This document shows positions 25,830 through 32,963 of a DNA stretch of 36,181 bases, piece after piece (the first letter of the stretch is position 1; every line of letters starts with the position of its first letter). This stretch comes from an uncultured Prevotellaceae bacterium (GTDB taxonomy: Bacteria; Bacteroidota; Bacteroidia; Bacteroidales; Bacteroidaceae), in the NCBI GenBank assembly GCA_947170495.1, contig CAMVUB010000023.1, positions 1-36,181 of the forward strand, in the 5' to 3' direction. The position numbers and the translations under genes were made by a program. The notes below the pieces were generated by a model. The model ran no database searches. It worked only from the letters and a program-made list of their open reading frames with translations, and was not told the DNA's origin.

Positions 25830-27427
25830 AAAAGATGGAGGAACGCATGATGAACATGAAAAGAATGACACTTTGGCTCGTCGCTTGCTGCGTGACAGCA
25901 ACCATGAGCGCACAGATAAAGGCTTGGGCACGCTACAAGGACCGTTTCAAGGCACCCCAGTCCGTCTCGATGGAGAATGTCGATCACATCGAGTTCCAAC
26001 CTTTGTCCATCCGTTTCCACAATGGCAGCACAGACCGCTACACCAACAAGTCCGTAGCCTCCTTCCTGCCCATCGACCAGGCCGAGATGGTGTTTGCTGA
26101 GACTGAGCGCTATCTGCTCAAGCCCAACACCTACAGCGGCACCGACTACACGAACGAAGCCGCCACCAGTGGCTATAACTTCGCGCATAGCGTGGAAAGC
26201 GAGCACTTCGCCGTCTTCTGGGATGTACGCTATGGCTCCGATCCCACAAAAATAAAGCACCCTGATCGCGGCGAGATTGCCAACGCCTACGATGTCCTCG
26301 ACATCTGTGAGCGCTGCTGGGCGGTCTATGTCGAGGAGCTGGGATTCATCGTGCCGGGAGAGTCAACAACCGACAAGTTCAAGATTCAGCTCTACATTCC
26401 CTATCAGAGTGCATGGCGCGCCGACGCCTCCGGCGACACAGGTGTCAATGGAGGTATGACCGGCTTGGGACATTTCAATCCCTGGGCAGCCACCGCGCGC
26501 GGCGGGCACACCGTGGCTCACGAAGTCGGACACACCTTCCAGTACCTCGTCTCCGCCGACCTTGGCACGGGGACATGGCACACCGACCGCGGCTGGCGAT
26601 GGGGCTGGGGCGGCGGCAACGACAACGGCTGGTGGGAAAGCTGCGCCGACTGGCAAGCTTATCAGATATTCCCTGATCGTCAGTTTACTGACGGTGAATA
26701 CTTCGAGCAACACTTGAACGCTCACCACCTCAACCTGCTCCATGAGGACTGGCGCTATGCCTGCTGCTACATTCACGACTGGTGGTGCATGAAACACGGT
26801 CGTGACTTCATCGGAAAGATGTGGCGTGCCTCGGTGCCCTACCAGGATCCTGTCGAAGTCTATAAGAACCTGACCAACCTCACGCAGGAGCAGTTCAACG
26901 ACGAGCTCATGGAGGGTTATATGCGCATGGCGACGTGGGACATCGACCGCGTGCGCGAGCGTGCAGCCCACCGCATCGGACAGCACAAGACCTTCCTGAA
27001 GACCATCAATGCCTCGCAGGCCATCTATCAGGCTGATGTCGATCATTGTATCCAGAACTATGGCTACGCCATCATCAACATGACGCGACCCGCCGCGGGC
27101 ACCGTCGTGCAAGCCCAGTTCACGGGCCTCACGGATGCCGAGGGCTATCACTATGTCTATCCCGAGCGTGCCGGCTGGCGCTATGCCTTCGTGGCTCTGC
27201 AGTCCGACGGCACCCGCACCTACGGCCAGGTAAAGGCTGACAAGGAGGGCACCGCCGAGCTGACCATCCCCGCCAACTGCACGCGCCTGTTCTTCGTCGT
27301 TATGGGCGCGCCCACAGAGCACTGGCCACATCCATGGACCAGCGGCAAGGCTTCCTCGGACTGGTCGCAGAACAACGAGCAGTGGCCCTATCGCGTACAG
27401 TTTGTGAACACCATACCAGGTAGTTAA
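25826..27427 (+). CDS. Secreted DUF6055 putative metallopeptidase
   Basis: The 533-residue protein has a signal peptide whose core is MTLWLVACCVTATMSAQ (a start at residue 9 or 11 is possible). SEHFAVFWDVRYG opens the domain. A zinc-binding HEVGH (residues 232-236, in HTVAHEVGHTFQY) and a downstream WWESCADW with Glu271 as a possible third ligand fit a gluzincin-like metallopeptidase. DUF6055 members share this HEXXH pattern; proteolysis is unproven. A C-terminal beta domain follows (about 420-533). It is gene two of a secreted-protein operon, between the tail-bearing protein and the CotH protein. Confidence 0.82.
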   Translation: MKKMEERMMNMKRMTLWLVACCVTATMSAQIKAWARYKDRFKAPQSVSMENVDHIEFQPLSIRFHNGSTDRYTNKSVASFLPIDQAEMVFAETERYLLKPNTYSGTDYTNEAATSGYNFAHSVESEHFAVFWDVRYGSDPTKIKHPDRGEIANAYDVLDICERCWAVYVEELGFIVPGESTTDKFKIQLYIPYQSAWRADASGDTGVNGGMTGLGHFNPWAATARGGHTVAHEVGHTFQYLVSADLGTGTWHTDRGWRWGWGGGNDNGWWESCADWQAYQIFPDRQFTDGEYFEQHLNAHHLNLLHEDWRYACCYIHDWWCMKHGRDFIGKMWRASVPYQDPVEVYKNLTNLTQEQFNDELMEGYMRMATWDIDRVRERAAHRIGQHKTFLKTINASQAIYQADVDHCIQNYGYAIINMTRPAAGTVVQAQFTGLTDAEGYHYVYPERAGWRYAFVALQSDGTRTYGQVKADKEGTAELTIPANCTRLFFVVMGAPTEHWPHPWTSGKASSDWSQNNEQWPYRVQFVNTIPGS

Positions 27428-27429
27428 TC

Positions 27430-29625
27430 GTGAGCGGCGTGCTGCACAGATGTCTATGCTGCCTGCTGGCGAGCCTTGTGTGGCCGCTGGCGGTGACGGC
27501 ACAGGACTCCGAGGATTCCGAGGAGCCCTTCGACCCTTGGGCCAAGCCGGTGCAGCGCCTCACGAACCTCCCGCACATCTATATCGACACCTTCACCGGC
27601 GCCGCCATCAGCAGCAAGACCGCCTATGTCTATGCCCGCATGTGGTATGTCGATGAGTATGACATCATTCAGTTCTTCGACTCGCTGCAGATACGCGGTC
27701 GCGGCAACTCCACTTGGGGCCTTGCCAAGAAACCCTACAAACTGAAGTTCCACGAGAAAGTGAAGCTCCTCGGCACTGGCTACGCCAAAGCCAAGAAGTG
27801 GACCCTCCTGGCCAACCACGGCGACAAGACGCTCCTGCGCAACGCCCTCACCAGCCTCATGGGTGAGCAGGCCGGACTGCCCTTCAACCCCGCCGTCAAG
27901 TTCGTGGACCTCACCCTCAACGGCAACTATGTCGGCACCTATCAGCTCTCCGACCAGGTGGAGGTGCGCGCACACCGCGTCAAGACCAACGAACAGGACT
28001 ATCCCCTCACCGAGGACAGCGACATCAGCGGCGGCTACCTCCTCGAGTCCGACGGCTTCAAGGACTTCCACACCGCCCCCTACTGGGACGCCGAGGAGCA
28101 GCGCAACCTCACGCCCGACGGCTTCTACACCACCCGCGACATCCCCATCCGCATCCACTATCCCGAAGCCGAGGAGCTGGACCCCTCGCAGGCCGACTAT
28201 ATCCACACCTTCATCCAGCAGTTCGAGAACATCCTTATGGGCAGCGACTTTGCAGACCCTGAGCGCGGCTATCGGCAGTATGTCGATTCCACGACCCTTG
28301 CCAACTGGTACCTCTGCACCGAGATGACCGCCAACATCGACGGCTTCTTCTCCACCTATTTCTATAAGCATCGCAAGGATGACCGCCTCTACTGGGGACC
28401 CCTTTGGGACTATGACATCGCCTACAACAACGACAACCGCACCCGCGGCGACACCAACGACACGTCGCTGCAGCTGATGAAGGACTACGGCTACGGCATG
28501 CTCAAGGAGTGGATTCGTCGTATGTGGCAGGACCCCTGGTTCGCGCAGCTCCTCTATCGCCGCTACACGGAGATGCTGGACAGTGGCATGGAAGACTATC
28601 TCAACCACAAGATTGACAGCCTCACCCAGCTCATCGATGCCTCGCAGCAGCTCAACTATCAGCGATGGGGCATCAGCACTCGCGTCTTGCGAGAGCGCGT
28701 GCTCTTCAGCACCTACGACCAGTACATCGCCGACCTCCGCAACTTCCTGCGCCGCCATCTCCCGTATCTCAAGACCGCTTTTGCTGCCCTCTTGCCGGAG
28801 CCGCCGGAGCCCATAGACCCCATAGACCCCGTTGACCCCGAGGATGACGACACTGTTGTCCCCGCCTTCCCCGCCGACAGCCTCTGCTACTATGCCATCA
28901 GCAATGCGGGCACAGGCACCTTCATCGACCTCGACGAGGTGACAGGCGAGATATGGTCGCAGCCGCGCAACGCCGAGAGTGAGAGCCAGCAGTGGCAGAT
29001 CATACCCCTGCACAACGGCTACCGATGGATTGTCAACCGCCTGACAGGCTACGCCCTCAACGACCCCACCGAGGGAAACCCCACACCCACGACCCTCACC
29101 GGGGCACATCTCAATGTCGTGGAACCGGACTCCCTCGACGTGCGACAGCAATGGGACATCGTGGCGCAAAGTGGCAACGCCTACAACCTCATCAACCGCT
29201 TCAGCCACCATGGCCTCAACCTCAGCGGTGGCAGCTCAGCCCCCGGCGCACCCATCCTCAGCTACACCAACGATGAGCGCAATGCCACATCCAACAACCG
29301 CAAGTGGCGCATCGAAGAGGTGGGTAAGGTGGCTCCCGATGACCCTGTTGACCCCGTTGACCCCGATAATCCGAGCGTAGGCATCGCCGACCTCTCCGAG
29401 GTCGATTATGCGCTGGCCTATGATCCGCAGAGCGGGCGTCTCCACTTCGGCTCCGACGACCTCGCAGCCCTCACCTTCCCCGTGCGCGTCTATGACCGCT
29501 CCGGTCGCCTCGTTCGCACCTTCCGCGCCTCCGACGGCACCTCCCTCGCCGCCCTTCCCCGCGGCCTCTACCTCATCACCTGGACCTTCGCCGGTCACCG
29601 TCGCACCGTCAAACTCCTTAAGTAA
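27430..29625 (+). CDS. Secreted CotH-kinase protein with RICIN-like and C-terminal sorting domains
   Basis: The 731-residue protein starts at a GTG two bases after the previous stop; no ATG precedes the signal peptide (HRCLCCLLASLVWPLAVTAQ). The CotH kinase domain spans about 85-380: IRGRGNSTWG, PYKLKFHEK, and the active-site motif WGPLWDYDIAYNND (Asp327/Asp329). CotH proteins are atypical kinases that phosphorylate secreted proteins. A Pro-Asp linker (PIDPIDPVDPEDDD) leads to a RICIN-like lectin region (485-625, QQWQIIP, QQWDIVA). A second linker (DDPVDPVDPDNPS) leads to a C-terminal domain ending RGLYLITW ... RRTVKLLK, like a type IX sorting domain. It may be anchored or released at the surface and modify neighbours (inference). 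Confidence 0.85.
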   Translation: MSGVLHRCLCCLLASLVWPLAVTAQDSEDSEEPFDPWAKPVQRLTNLPHIYIDTFTGAAISSKTAYVYARMWYVDEYDIIQFFDSLQIRGRGNSTWGLAKKPYKLKFHEKVKLLGTGYAKAKKWTLLANHGDKTLLRNALTSLMGEQAGLPFNPAVKFVDLTLNGNYVGTYQLSDQVEVRAHRVKTNEQDYPLTEDSDISGGYLLESDGFKDFHTAPYWDAEEQRNLTPDGFYTTRDIPIRIHYPEAEELDPSQADYIHTFIQQFENILMGSDFADPERGYRQYVDSTTLANWYLCTEMTANIDGFFSTYFYKHRKDDRLYWGPLWDYDIAYNNDNRTRGDTNDTSLQLMKDYGYGMLKEWIRRMWQDPWFAQLLYRRYTEMLDSGMEDYLNHKIDSLTQLIDASQQLNYQRWGISTRVLRERVLFSTYDQYIADLRNFLRRHLPYLKTAFAALLPEPPEPIDPIDPVDPEDDDTVVPAFPADSLCYYAISNAGTGTFIDLDEVTGEIWSQPRNAESESQQWQIIPLHNGYRWIVNRLTGYALNDPTEGNPTPTTLTGAHLNVVEPDSLDVRQQWDIVAQSGNAYNLINRFSHHGLNLSGGSSAPGAPILSYTNDERNATSNNRKWRIEEVGKVAPDDPVDPVDPDNPSVGIADLSEVDYALAYDPQSGRLHFGSDDLAALTFPVRVYDRSGRLVRTFRASDGTSLAALPRGLYLITWTFAGHRRTVKLLK

Positions 29626-30017
29626 CTCCCCACAAATTAAATATTTGACCCATAGACCTATTTTCATAATTTGCCCAGCCTCCGTGCTTACCATATAGCG
29701 GCTCATTCCGTTGGCACAAAGCCCTTAGGTCTTCTCGTTGTTCCATCGCGACCGAACAACGAACGCACCGCGGTCTTCCAACTGGACCACCATGGTGGGA
29801 CACTCAACACACCGCGGTCTTCCAACGTGTCCCACGCGTGGAACTCGCAATAAGGACGCGTCCCTCGGGGCGTTGCGACGCGTCGTGATGGCCGTTGCGA
29901 CGCGTTCTTCATAAGAAGTTTAGTCGAAAACCCTATGAGCCCTACGCAGCCTGCCGACTGAAAATTCGTGCGGTGTGCGGACTGTTTTTGTTAAGAAATA
30001 TTTAATTTGTGGGGAGT
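29625..30017. mobile_element. 393-bp MITE-like element with perfect 22-bp terminal inverted repeats
   Basis: The ends at 29625-29646 and 29996-30017 are exact reverse complements over 22 bases (left end begins ACTCCCCACAAATTAAATAT). The left end overlaps the last base of the CotH stop codon. The inside has no convincing gene. It contains CACCGCGGTCTTCCAAC twice (around 29767 and 29812), CGTTGCGACGCGT twice (around 29870 and 29893) and a 56-bp segment at the right end that recurs at 31560. No clear target duplication is visible. A non-autonomous transposon is the best guess; no transposase is nearby. Confidence 0.75.
29959..30014 (+). repeat. 56-bp repeat, copy 1 (right end of the MITE)
   Basis: It matches 31560-31615 at 53 of 56 bases, in the same orientation, and runs from TGAAAATTCGTGCG to TTTGTGGGG. 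The two copies bracket the AAA ATPase gene. Confidence 0.9.
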
Positions 30018-30080
30018 ATGGGACGTTTATTCGTTATTTAGATGTGTTTTTTATGTTTTCTTGCTTGTAAATGAAATAAA

Positions 30081-30151
30081 TTGAGTATTTTTGCAGTGTA
30101 ATTTGAGTAAAATTGTGGAAAGAATTGAGTAAAATATTATAATGATTTGAG
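30081..30151 (+). promoter_or_regulatory. Four TTGAG repeats at exact 22-bp spacing before the AAA ATPase gene
   Basis: TTGAG occurs at 30081, 30103, 30125 and 30147; the first three extend to TTGAGTA and the middle two to TTGAGTAAAAT. The spacing of 22 bp is about two helical turns, so sites would face the same side of the DNA. A -7 element, TATTTTTG (30086-30093), lies in the first unit, with TTG at 30065. The array ends 3 bases before the start codon, so repeats 2-4 would lie in or near the leader. It looks like an operator array. Confidence 0.75.
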
Positions 30152-30153
30152 CA

Positions 30154-31368
30154 ATGGAATATATTCGCAAACAGTTCTATACGCTGAAAGAACGGTTACT
30201 GGAACCCAGGAAATTCATGCAGGTGCTGGCCGGTCCGCGACAGGTGGGCAAGTCCACATTGGTGGCTCAGGTGCTGGCTCAGGTAGCCAATCCCCATACC
30301 ATTGAGGTGGCCGATGCTGTAGATCCGAAGGACAGCGACTGGATTCATCGGGTTTGGGAGGCTGCCCGCACCACGATGATGCTCCGCAAGTTAGAAGAGT
30401 ATCTGCTGGTGATTGACGAGGTGCAGAAGATAGAGAACTGGAGCGAGGTGGTAAAACGGGAATGGGATGCTGACTCGCGGAACCACGTGAACCTGAAGGT
30501 AGTGCTGCTTGGGAGTAGTCGTCTGTTGCTGAAGAAGGGATTAACGGAATCGTTGGCGGGACGGTTTGAACTGATCAGGATGCCGCACTGGACCTTGCAG
30601 GAGATGCGGGATGCCTTCGGGGTGACGCTGGACGAGTATATCTACTTTGGCGGCTATCCTGGACCAGCCAACATGATAAAGGATGAGCGTCGTTGGCGGA
30701 AATACATCAAGGATTCGCTGGTGGCTCCGGCCATCGAAAAAGACGTTATCATGACGTCGAACATCTACAAACCCGCTCTGATGAAGCAGTTGTTTGAGTT
30801 GGGATGCGGCTATTCGGCTGAGATTCTCTCACTCACCAAGATGATGGGGCAGTTGCAGGATGCGGGCAATGTGACCACACTGGCCGGCTATCTGGAGATT
30901 CTGGACCAGTGCGCCTTGTTGACGGGCCTCCAGAAGTATGCCAATGATGAGGCCCGCAAGAGGGGATCGATACCCAAGTATCAGGTGTATAACAATGCCT
31001 TACTGACAGCCTATAAGGGTCGCGGGTTTGTGGCAGACAGGACTGATACGAAAGTGTGGGGCCGCTGGGTGGAGAGTGCCGTGGGGGCGCACTTGCTGAG
31101 CATGGCGGACGAATTGGACTATAAGGTGTACTATTGGCGTGAGCCTTCTAGGAACAAGGATGGGAAGGACAAGGATAAGGAAGTGGATTTCATCATAGTA
31201 CGTGACGATGAGGTGACGGCCATTGAGGTGAAGAGCGGCCGCAGGGGGATGAATGCTGGTCTGCCAGAGTTTGTTGAGGCTTTTCATCCCAAACGTTCGT
31301 TTGTGGTAGGAACTGGTGGTGTGAGCCTAGAAGACTTCCTAAGCAGCGAGGTGGAGGGAATTATCTGA
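30154..31368 (+). CDS. AAA_14 ATPase with DUF4143 (nuclease-like) C-terminus
   Basis: The 404-residue protein has Walker A AGPRQVGKST (26-35) and Walker B EYLLVIDEVQ (82-91). An AAA_14 sensor region (LKVVLLGSSRLLLKKG) and FGGYPGPANM follow. The C-terminal half is DUF4143 with EVDFIIVRDDEVTAIEVKSG, the PD-(D/E)xK-like core of restriction-type nucleases. These proteins are common accessory genes in Bacteroidales with no settled function; roles in defence or mobile-element control have been proposed. Codon use is more AT-rich than the neighbours. It stands alone between two copies of a 56-bp repeat, with an iteron-like array in front. Confidence 0.87.
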   Translation: MEYIRKQFYTLKERLLEPRKFMQVLAGPRQVGKSTLVAQVLAQVANPHTIEVADAVDPKDSDWIHRVWEAARTTMMLRKLEEYLLVIDEVQKIENWSEVVKREWDADSRNHVNLKVVLLGSSRLLLKKGLTESLAGRFELIRMPHWTLQEMRDAFGVTLDEYIYFGGYPGPANMIKDERRWRKYIKDSLVAPAIEKDVIMTSNIYKPALMKQLFELGCGYSAEILSLTKMMGQLQDAGNVTTLAGYLEILDQCALLTGLQKYANDEARKRGSIPKYQVYNNALLTAYKGRGFVADRTDTKVWGRWVESAVGAHLLSMADELDYKVYYWREPSRNKDGKDKDKEVDFIIVRDDEVTAIEVKSGRRGMNAGLPEFVEAFHPKRSFVVGTGGVSLEDFLSSEVEGII

Positions 31369-31483
31369 TCGAAATCTGACCGAAACAGCTGCAGTTCTGC
31401 ATCACCGTGCTTGCGTAACCCTCGTAAGGTTTCTCGCAAAAAAATCTGCTCCCTGCGGTAAGACACTACTACTCCCTCGCCTG

Positions 31484-31615
31484 ACCCTCTATGGAGACTA
31501 CGCGCAGACACTGTAGAGGGTAAGGCAACTGGCTGCATCGCGCGATGCAGTCTCCTGGATGAAAATTCGTGCGCTGTGCGGACTTTTTTTGTTAAGGAAT
31601 ATTTAATTTGTGGGG
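31484..31615 (+). repeat. Palindrome cluster and second 56-bp repeat copy after the AAA ATPase
   Basis: The 31369-31689 gap contains no gene. It holds an inverted repeat ACCCTCTA (31484-31491)/TAGAGGGT (31514-31521), a perfect 18-bp palindrome CTGCATCGCGCGATGCAG (31533-31550), and the 56-bp repeat copy 2 (31560-31615). Copy 2 ends in a version of the MITE terminal repeat, but no left end is seen, so it may be a solo or eroded element. Confidence 0.8.
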
Positions 31616-31689
31616 GCGTGGGGGCTGCGGGAGCTGTTTTATGATTCTTTAACGTTGATTTTTTGTGACTTTTGCGTTATATAAGTGTA

Positions 31690-32223
31690 ATGCAAGAGCA
31701 AGACTTCCTCATTTATGTCACTCCGCTGCGGCCGACGGCCTTGCGCATCGGGCAGCAGTTCTTCGGCAGCGCCGAGGATGCGGAGGATGTGGCACAAGAG
31801 ACGCTGCTGCGCCTGTGGGCGGCACGCGAGCACTTCGACAGCTCGCGGTCGCTGGAGGCGTTGGTGGCGACGGTGGCACGGAATGTCTGTGTGAGCATGA
31901 AAAGGGTGAAGTCTGGCAAAGAGACTACACAGATTCCAATACATTCAGCTCCCTCTCTCATAGGGAGGGCGGGGGGAGAGTCCTCTTCCCCACAGTCCCT
32001 CCTCGAAGAGCGTGAGGATGCCGTATGGTTGGAGCACCGCCTGAAAGCCTTGCCTGAATACCTGAGCCGCATCCTGCGCATGAAGCAGGAGGAGCAGCTC
32101 ACCAACCAACAGATTGCTGACATCCTCGGCACCGATCCTCGCTCCGTAGCGACCCTCATCAGCAAAGCCCGACACCAACTGTTTAACGACCTCAAACGAC
32201 GCAATCGCAATGAAAACAAATGA
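31690..32223 (+). CDS. ECF-type RNA polymerase sigma factor
   Basis: The 177-residue protein starts MQEQDFLIYVTPLR; an ATG six codons earlier is less likely. Region 2 is ALRIGQQFFGSAEDAEDVAQETLLRLW. Region 4 is ALPEYLSRILRMKQEEQLTNQQIADILGTDPRSVATLISKAR, with its helix-turn-helix. Between them, residues about 80-100 (IPIHSAPSLIGRAGGESSS) are encoded by a palindromic element of the LPTREG family, lengthening the flexible linker. Its stop lies 14 bases inside the next gene, so the two are coupled. It probably directs transcription of this operon and others in response to a signal relayed by the anti-sigma-like protein. Confidence 0.88.
   Translation: MQEQDFLIYVTPLRPTALRIGQQFFGSAEDAEDVAQETLLRLWAAREHFDSSRSLEALVATVARNVCVSMKRVKSGKETTQIPIHSAPSLIGRAGGESSSPQSLLEEREDAVWLEHRLKALPEYLSRILRMKQEEQLTNQQIADILGTDPRSVATLISKARHQLFNDLKRRNRNENK
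31942..31983 (+). repeat. LPTREG-family element in the sigma-factor linker
   Basis: CATTCAGCTCCCTCTCTCAT with the following GGGAGGG run is a diverged relative of elements B and D; even the preceding CCAATACATTC matches. It is read in frame as HSAPSLIGRAGGES. Confidence 0.75.
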
Positions 32224-32911
32224 CATGATAACCCGCTACCTCGACGGCCTCACCTCTCCCGAAGAGGAGCACCAGCTTCGTGCAACGCTCGAGGCCAAGA
32301 CCACGCTGACCGCAGACGAGCGTGCCGTCCTCGACCTACTCTGCCTCTCTTTCCCCGAAGAGGACACCGCCGCCCTGCTTGCCGAAGACGTTTCACAAAG
32401 TACAAATCACCATTCACAATTCTTCATTCGCCGTCTTGTGGTTGTCTCCGGCATTGCCGCCGCCGTCATTCTCATCTTCCTACTGTGGCCGGAGGGGAAC
32501 ACCCCTCTCCCAACCTCCTCCCAAGGGGAGGGGAGTGGTCATCTGCAGGAAAGGGCTGAGGCCAAGACGCAGCAGCCGACGGTGGAGATGACAGAAGGTC
32601 ATGCGATGATGGCAGTCGCGTCGCAGCAGCCAACGCCCGCAAGCACGCCCCCGACAACAGTCTCGACGAGGCCGCCGCAGGCCCCCAAGCATGTCGCGCA
32701 GGCCGTGATACCTGCAACGCCTGTTGAGGCGGAAGAGGTCGTGGAAGAATGTACGCCGCCAGCACAGGATGCCTCGTTGATAAGAGCTGCACAAACAGAC
32801 CTTGAATACCGGAACCGCCTGCGGACAATAGAAATCACTACGCAGGCTCAGGCGGAGCAGGCTTTCGAAGCTGCCGTCGCTGCTGTTCTCTGTTCTCGTG
32901 AACCGACATGA
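32210..32911 (+). CDS. Anti-sigma-like single-pass membrane protein
   Basis: The 233-residue protein begins MKTNDMITRYLDGLTSPEEEHQLR, a short cytosolic domain typical of Bacteroidetes proteins paired with ECF factors. One transmembrane helix follows (RLVVVSGIAAAVILIFLLW, about 75-93). Immediately after it, residues 97-110 (NTPLPTSSQGEGSG) derive from a palindromic repeat. The periplasmic part is rich in Pro, Thr and Gln (ASTPPTTVSTRPPQAP) with a charged helix at the end. It overlaps the sigma-factor gene by 14 bases. Sequestering of the sigma factor is inferred from position and topology; no zinc anti-sigma motif is visible. Confidence 0.7.
   Translation: MKTNDMITRYLDGLTSPEEEHQLRATLEAKTTLTADERAVLDLLCLSFPEEDTAALLAEDVSQSTNHHSQFFIRRLVVVSGIAAAVILIFLLWPEGNTPLPTSSQGEGSGHLQERAEAKTQQPTVEMTEGHAMMAVASQQPTPASTPPTTVSTRPPQAPKHVAQAVIPATPVEAEEVVEECTPPAQDASLIRAAQTDLEYRNRLRTIEITTQAQAEQAFEAAVAAVLCSREPT
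32499..32540 (+). repeat. LPTREG-like palindromic element in the anti-sigma-like gene
   Basis: ACACCCCTCTCCCAACCTCC followed by an AAGGGGAGGGGAG arm forms a CTCCC/GGGAG-type hairpin, read in frame as NTPLPTSSQGEGSG just after the membrane helix. It is more diverged from elements A-D. Confidence 0.65.
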
Positions 32912-32963
32912 TAAAATAAATGGACAATTGACAATGATTCTAAACACTAAACGCCCTCCAGAT

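Noticed and set aside
28801..28848. Pro-Asp repeats in the CotH protein as a DNA-level repeat of interest
   Set aside because: Ordinary flexible linker (DPIDPVDP) common in secreted Bacteroidetes proteins.
27454..29211. 585-codon antisense open frame over the CotH gene
   Set aside because: Val/Glu/Gly-rich shadow of a GC-rich gene, no motif, no promoter.
29767..29905. Repeated CACCGCGGTCTTCCAAC and CGTTGCGACGCGT units as a CRISPR array
   Set aside because: Only two copies each, irregular spacing, no cas genes in the window.
29703..29912. 69-codon minus-strand frame inside the MITE
   Set aside because: Composed of the element's internal repeats; no start signal, likely repeat-derived noise.
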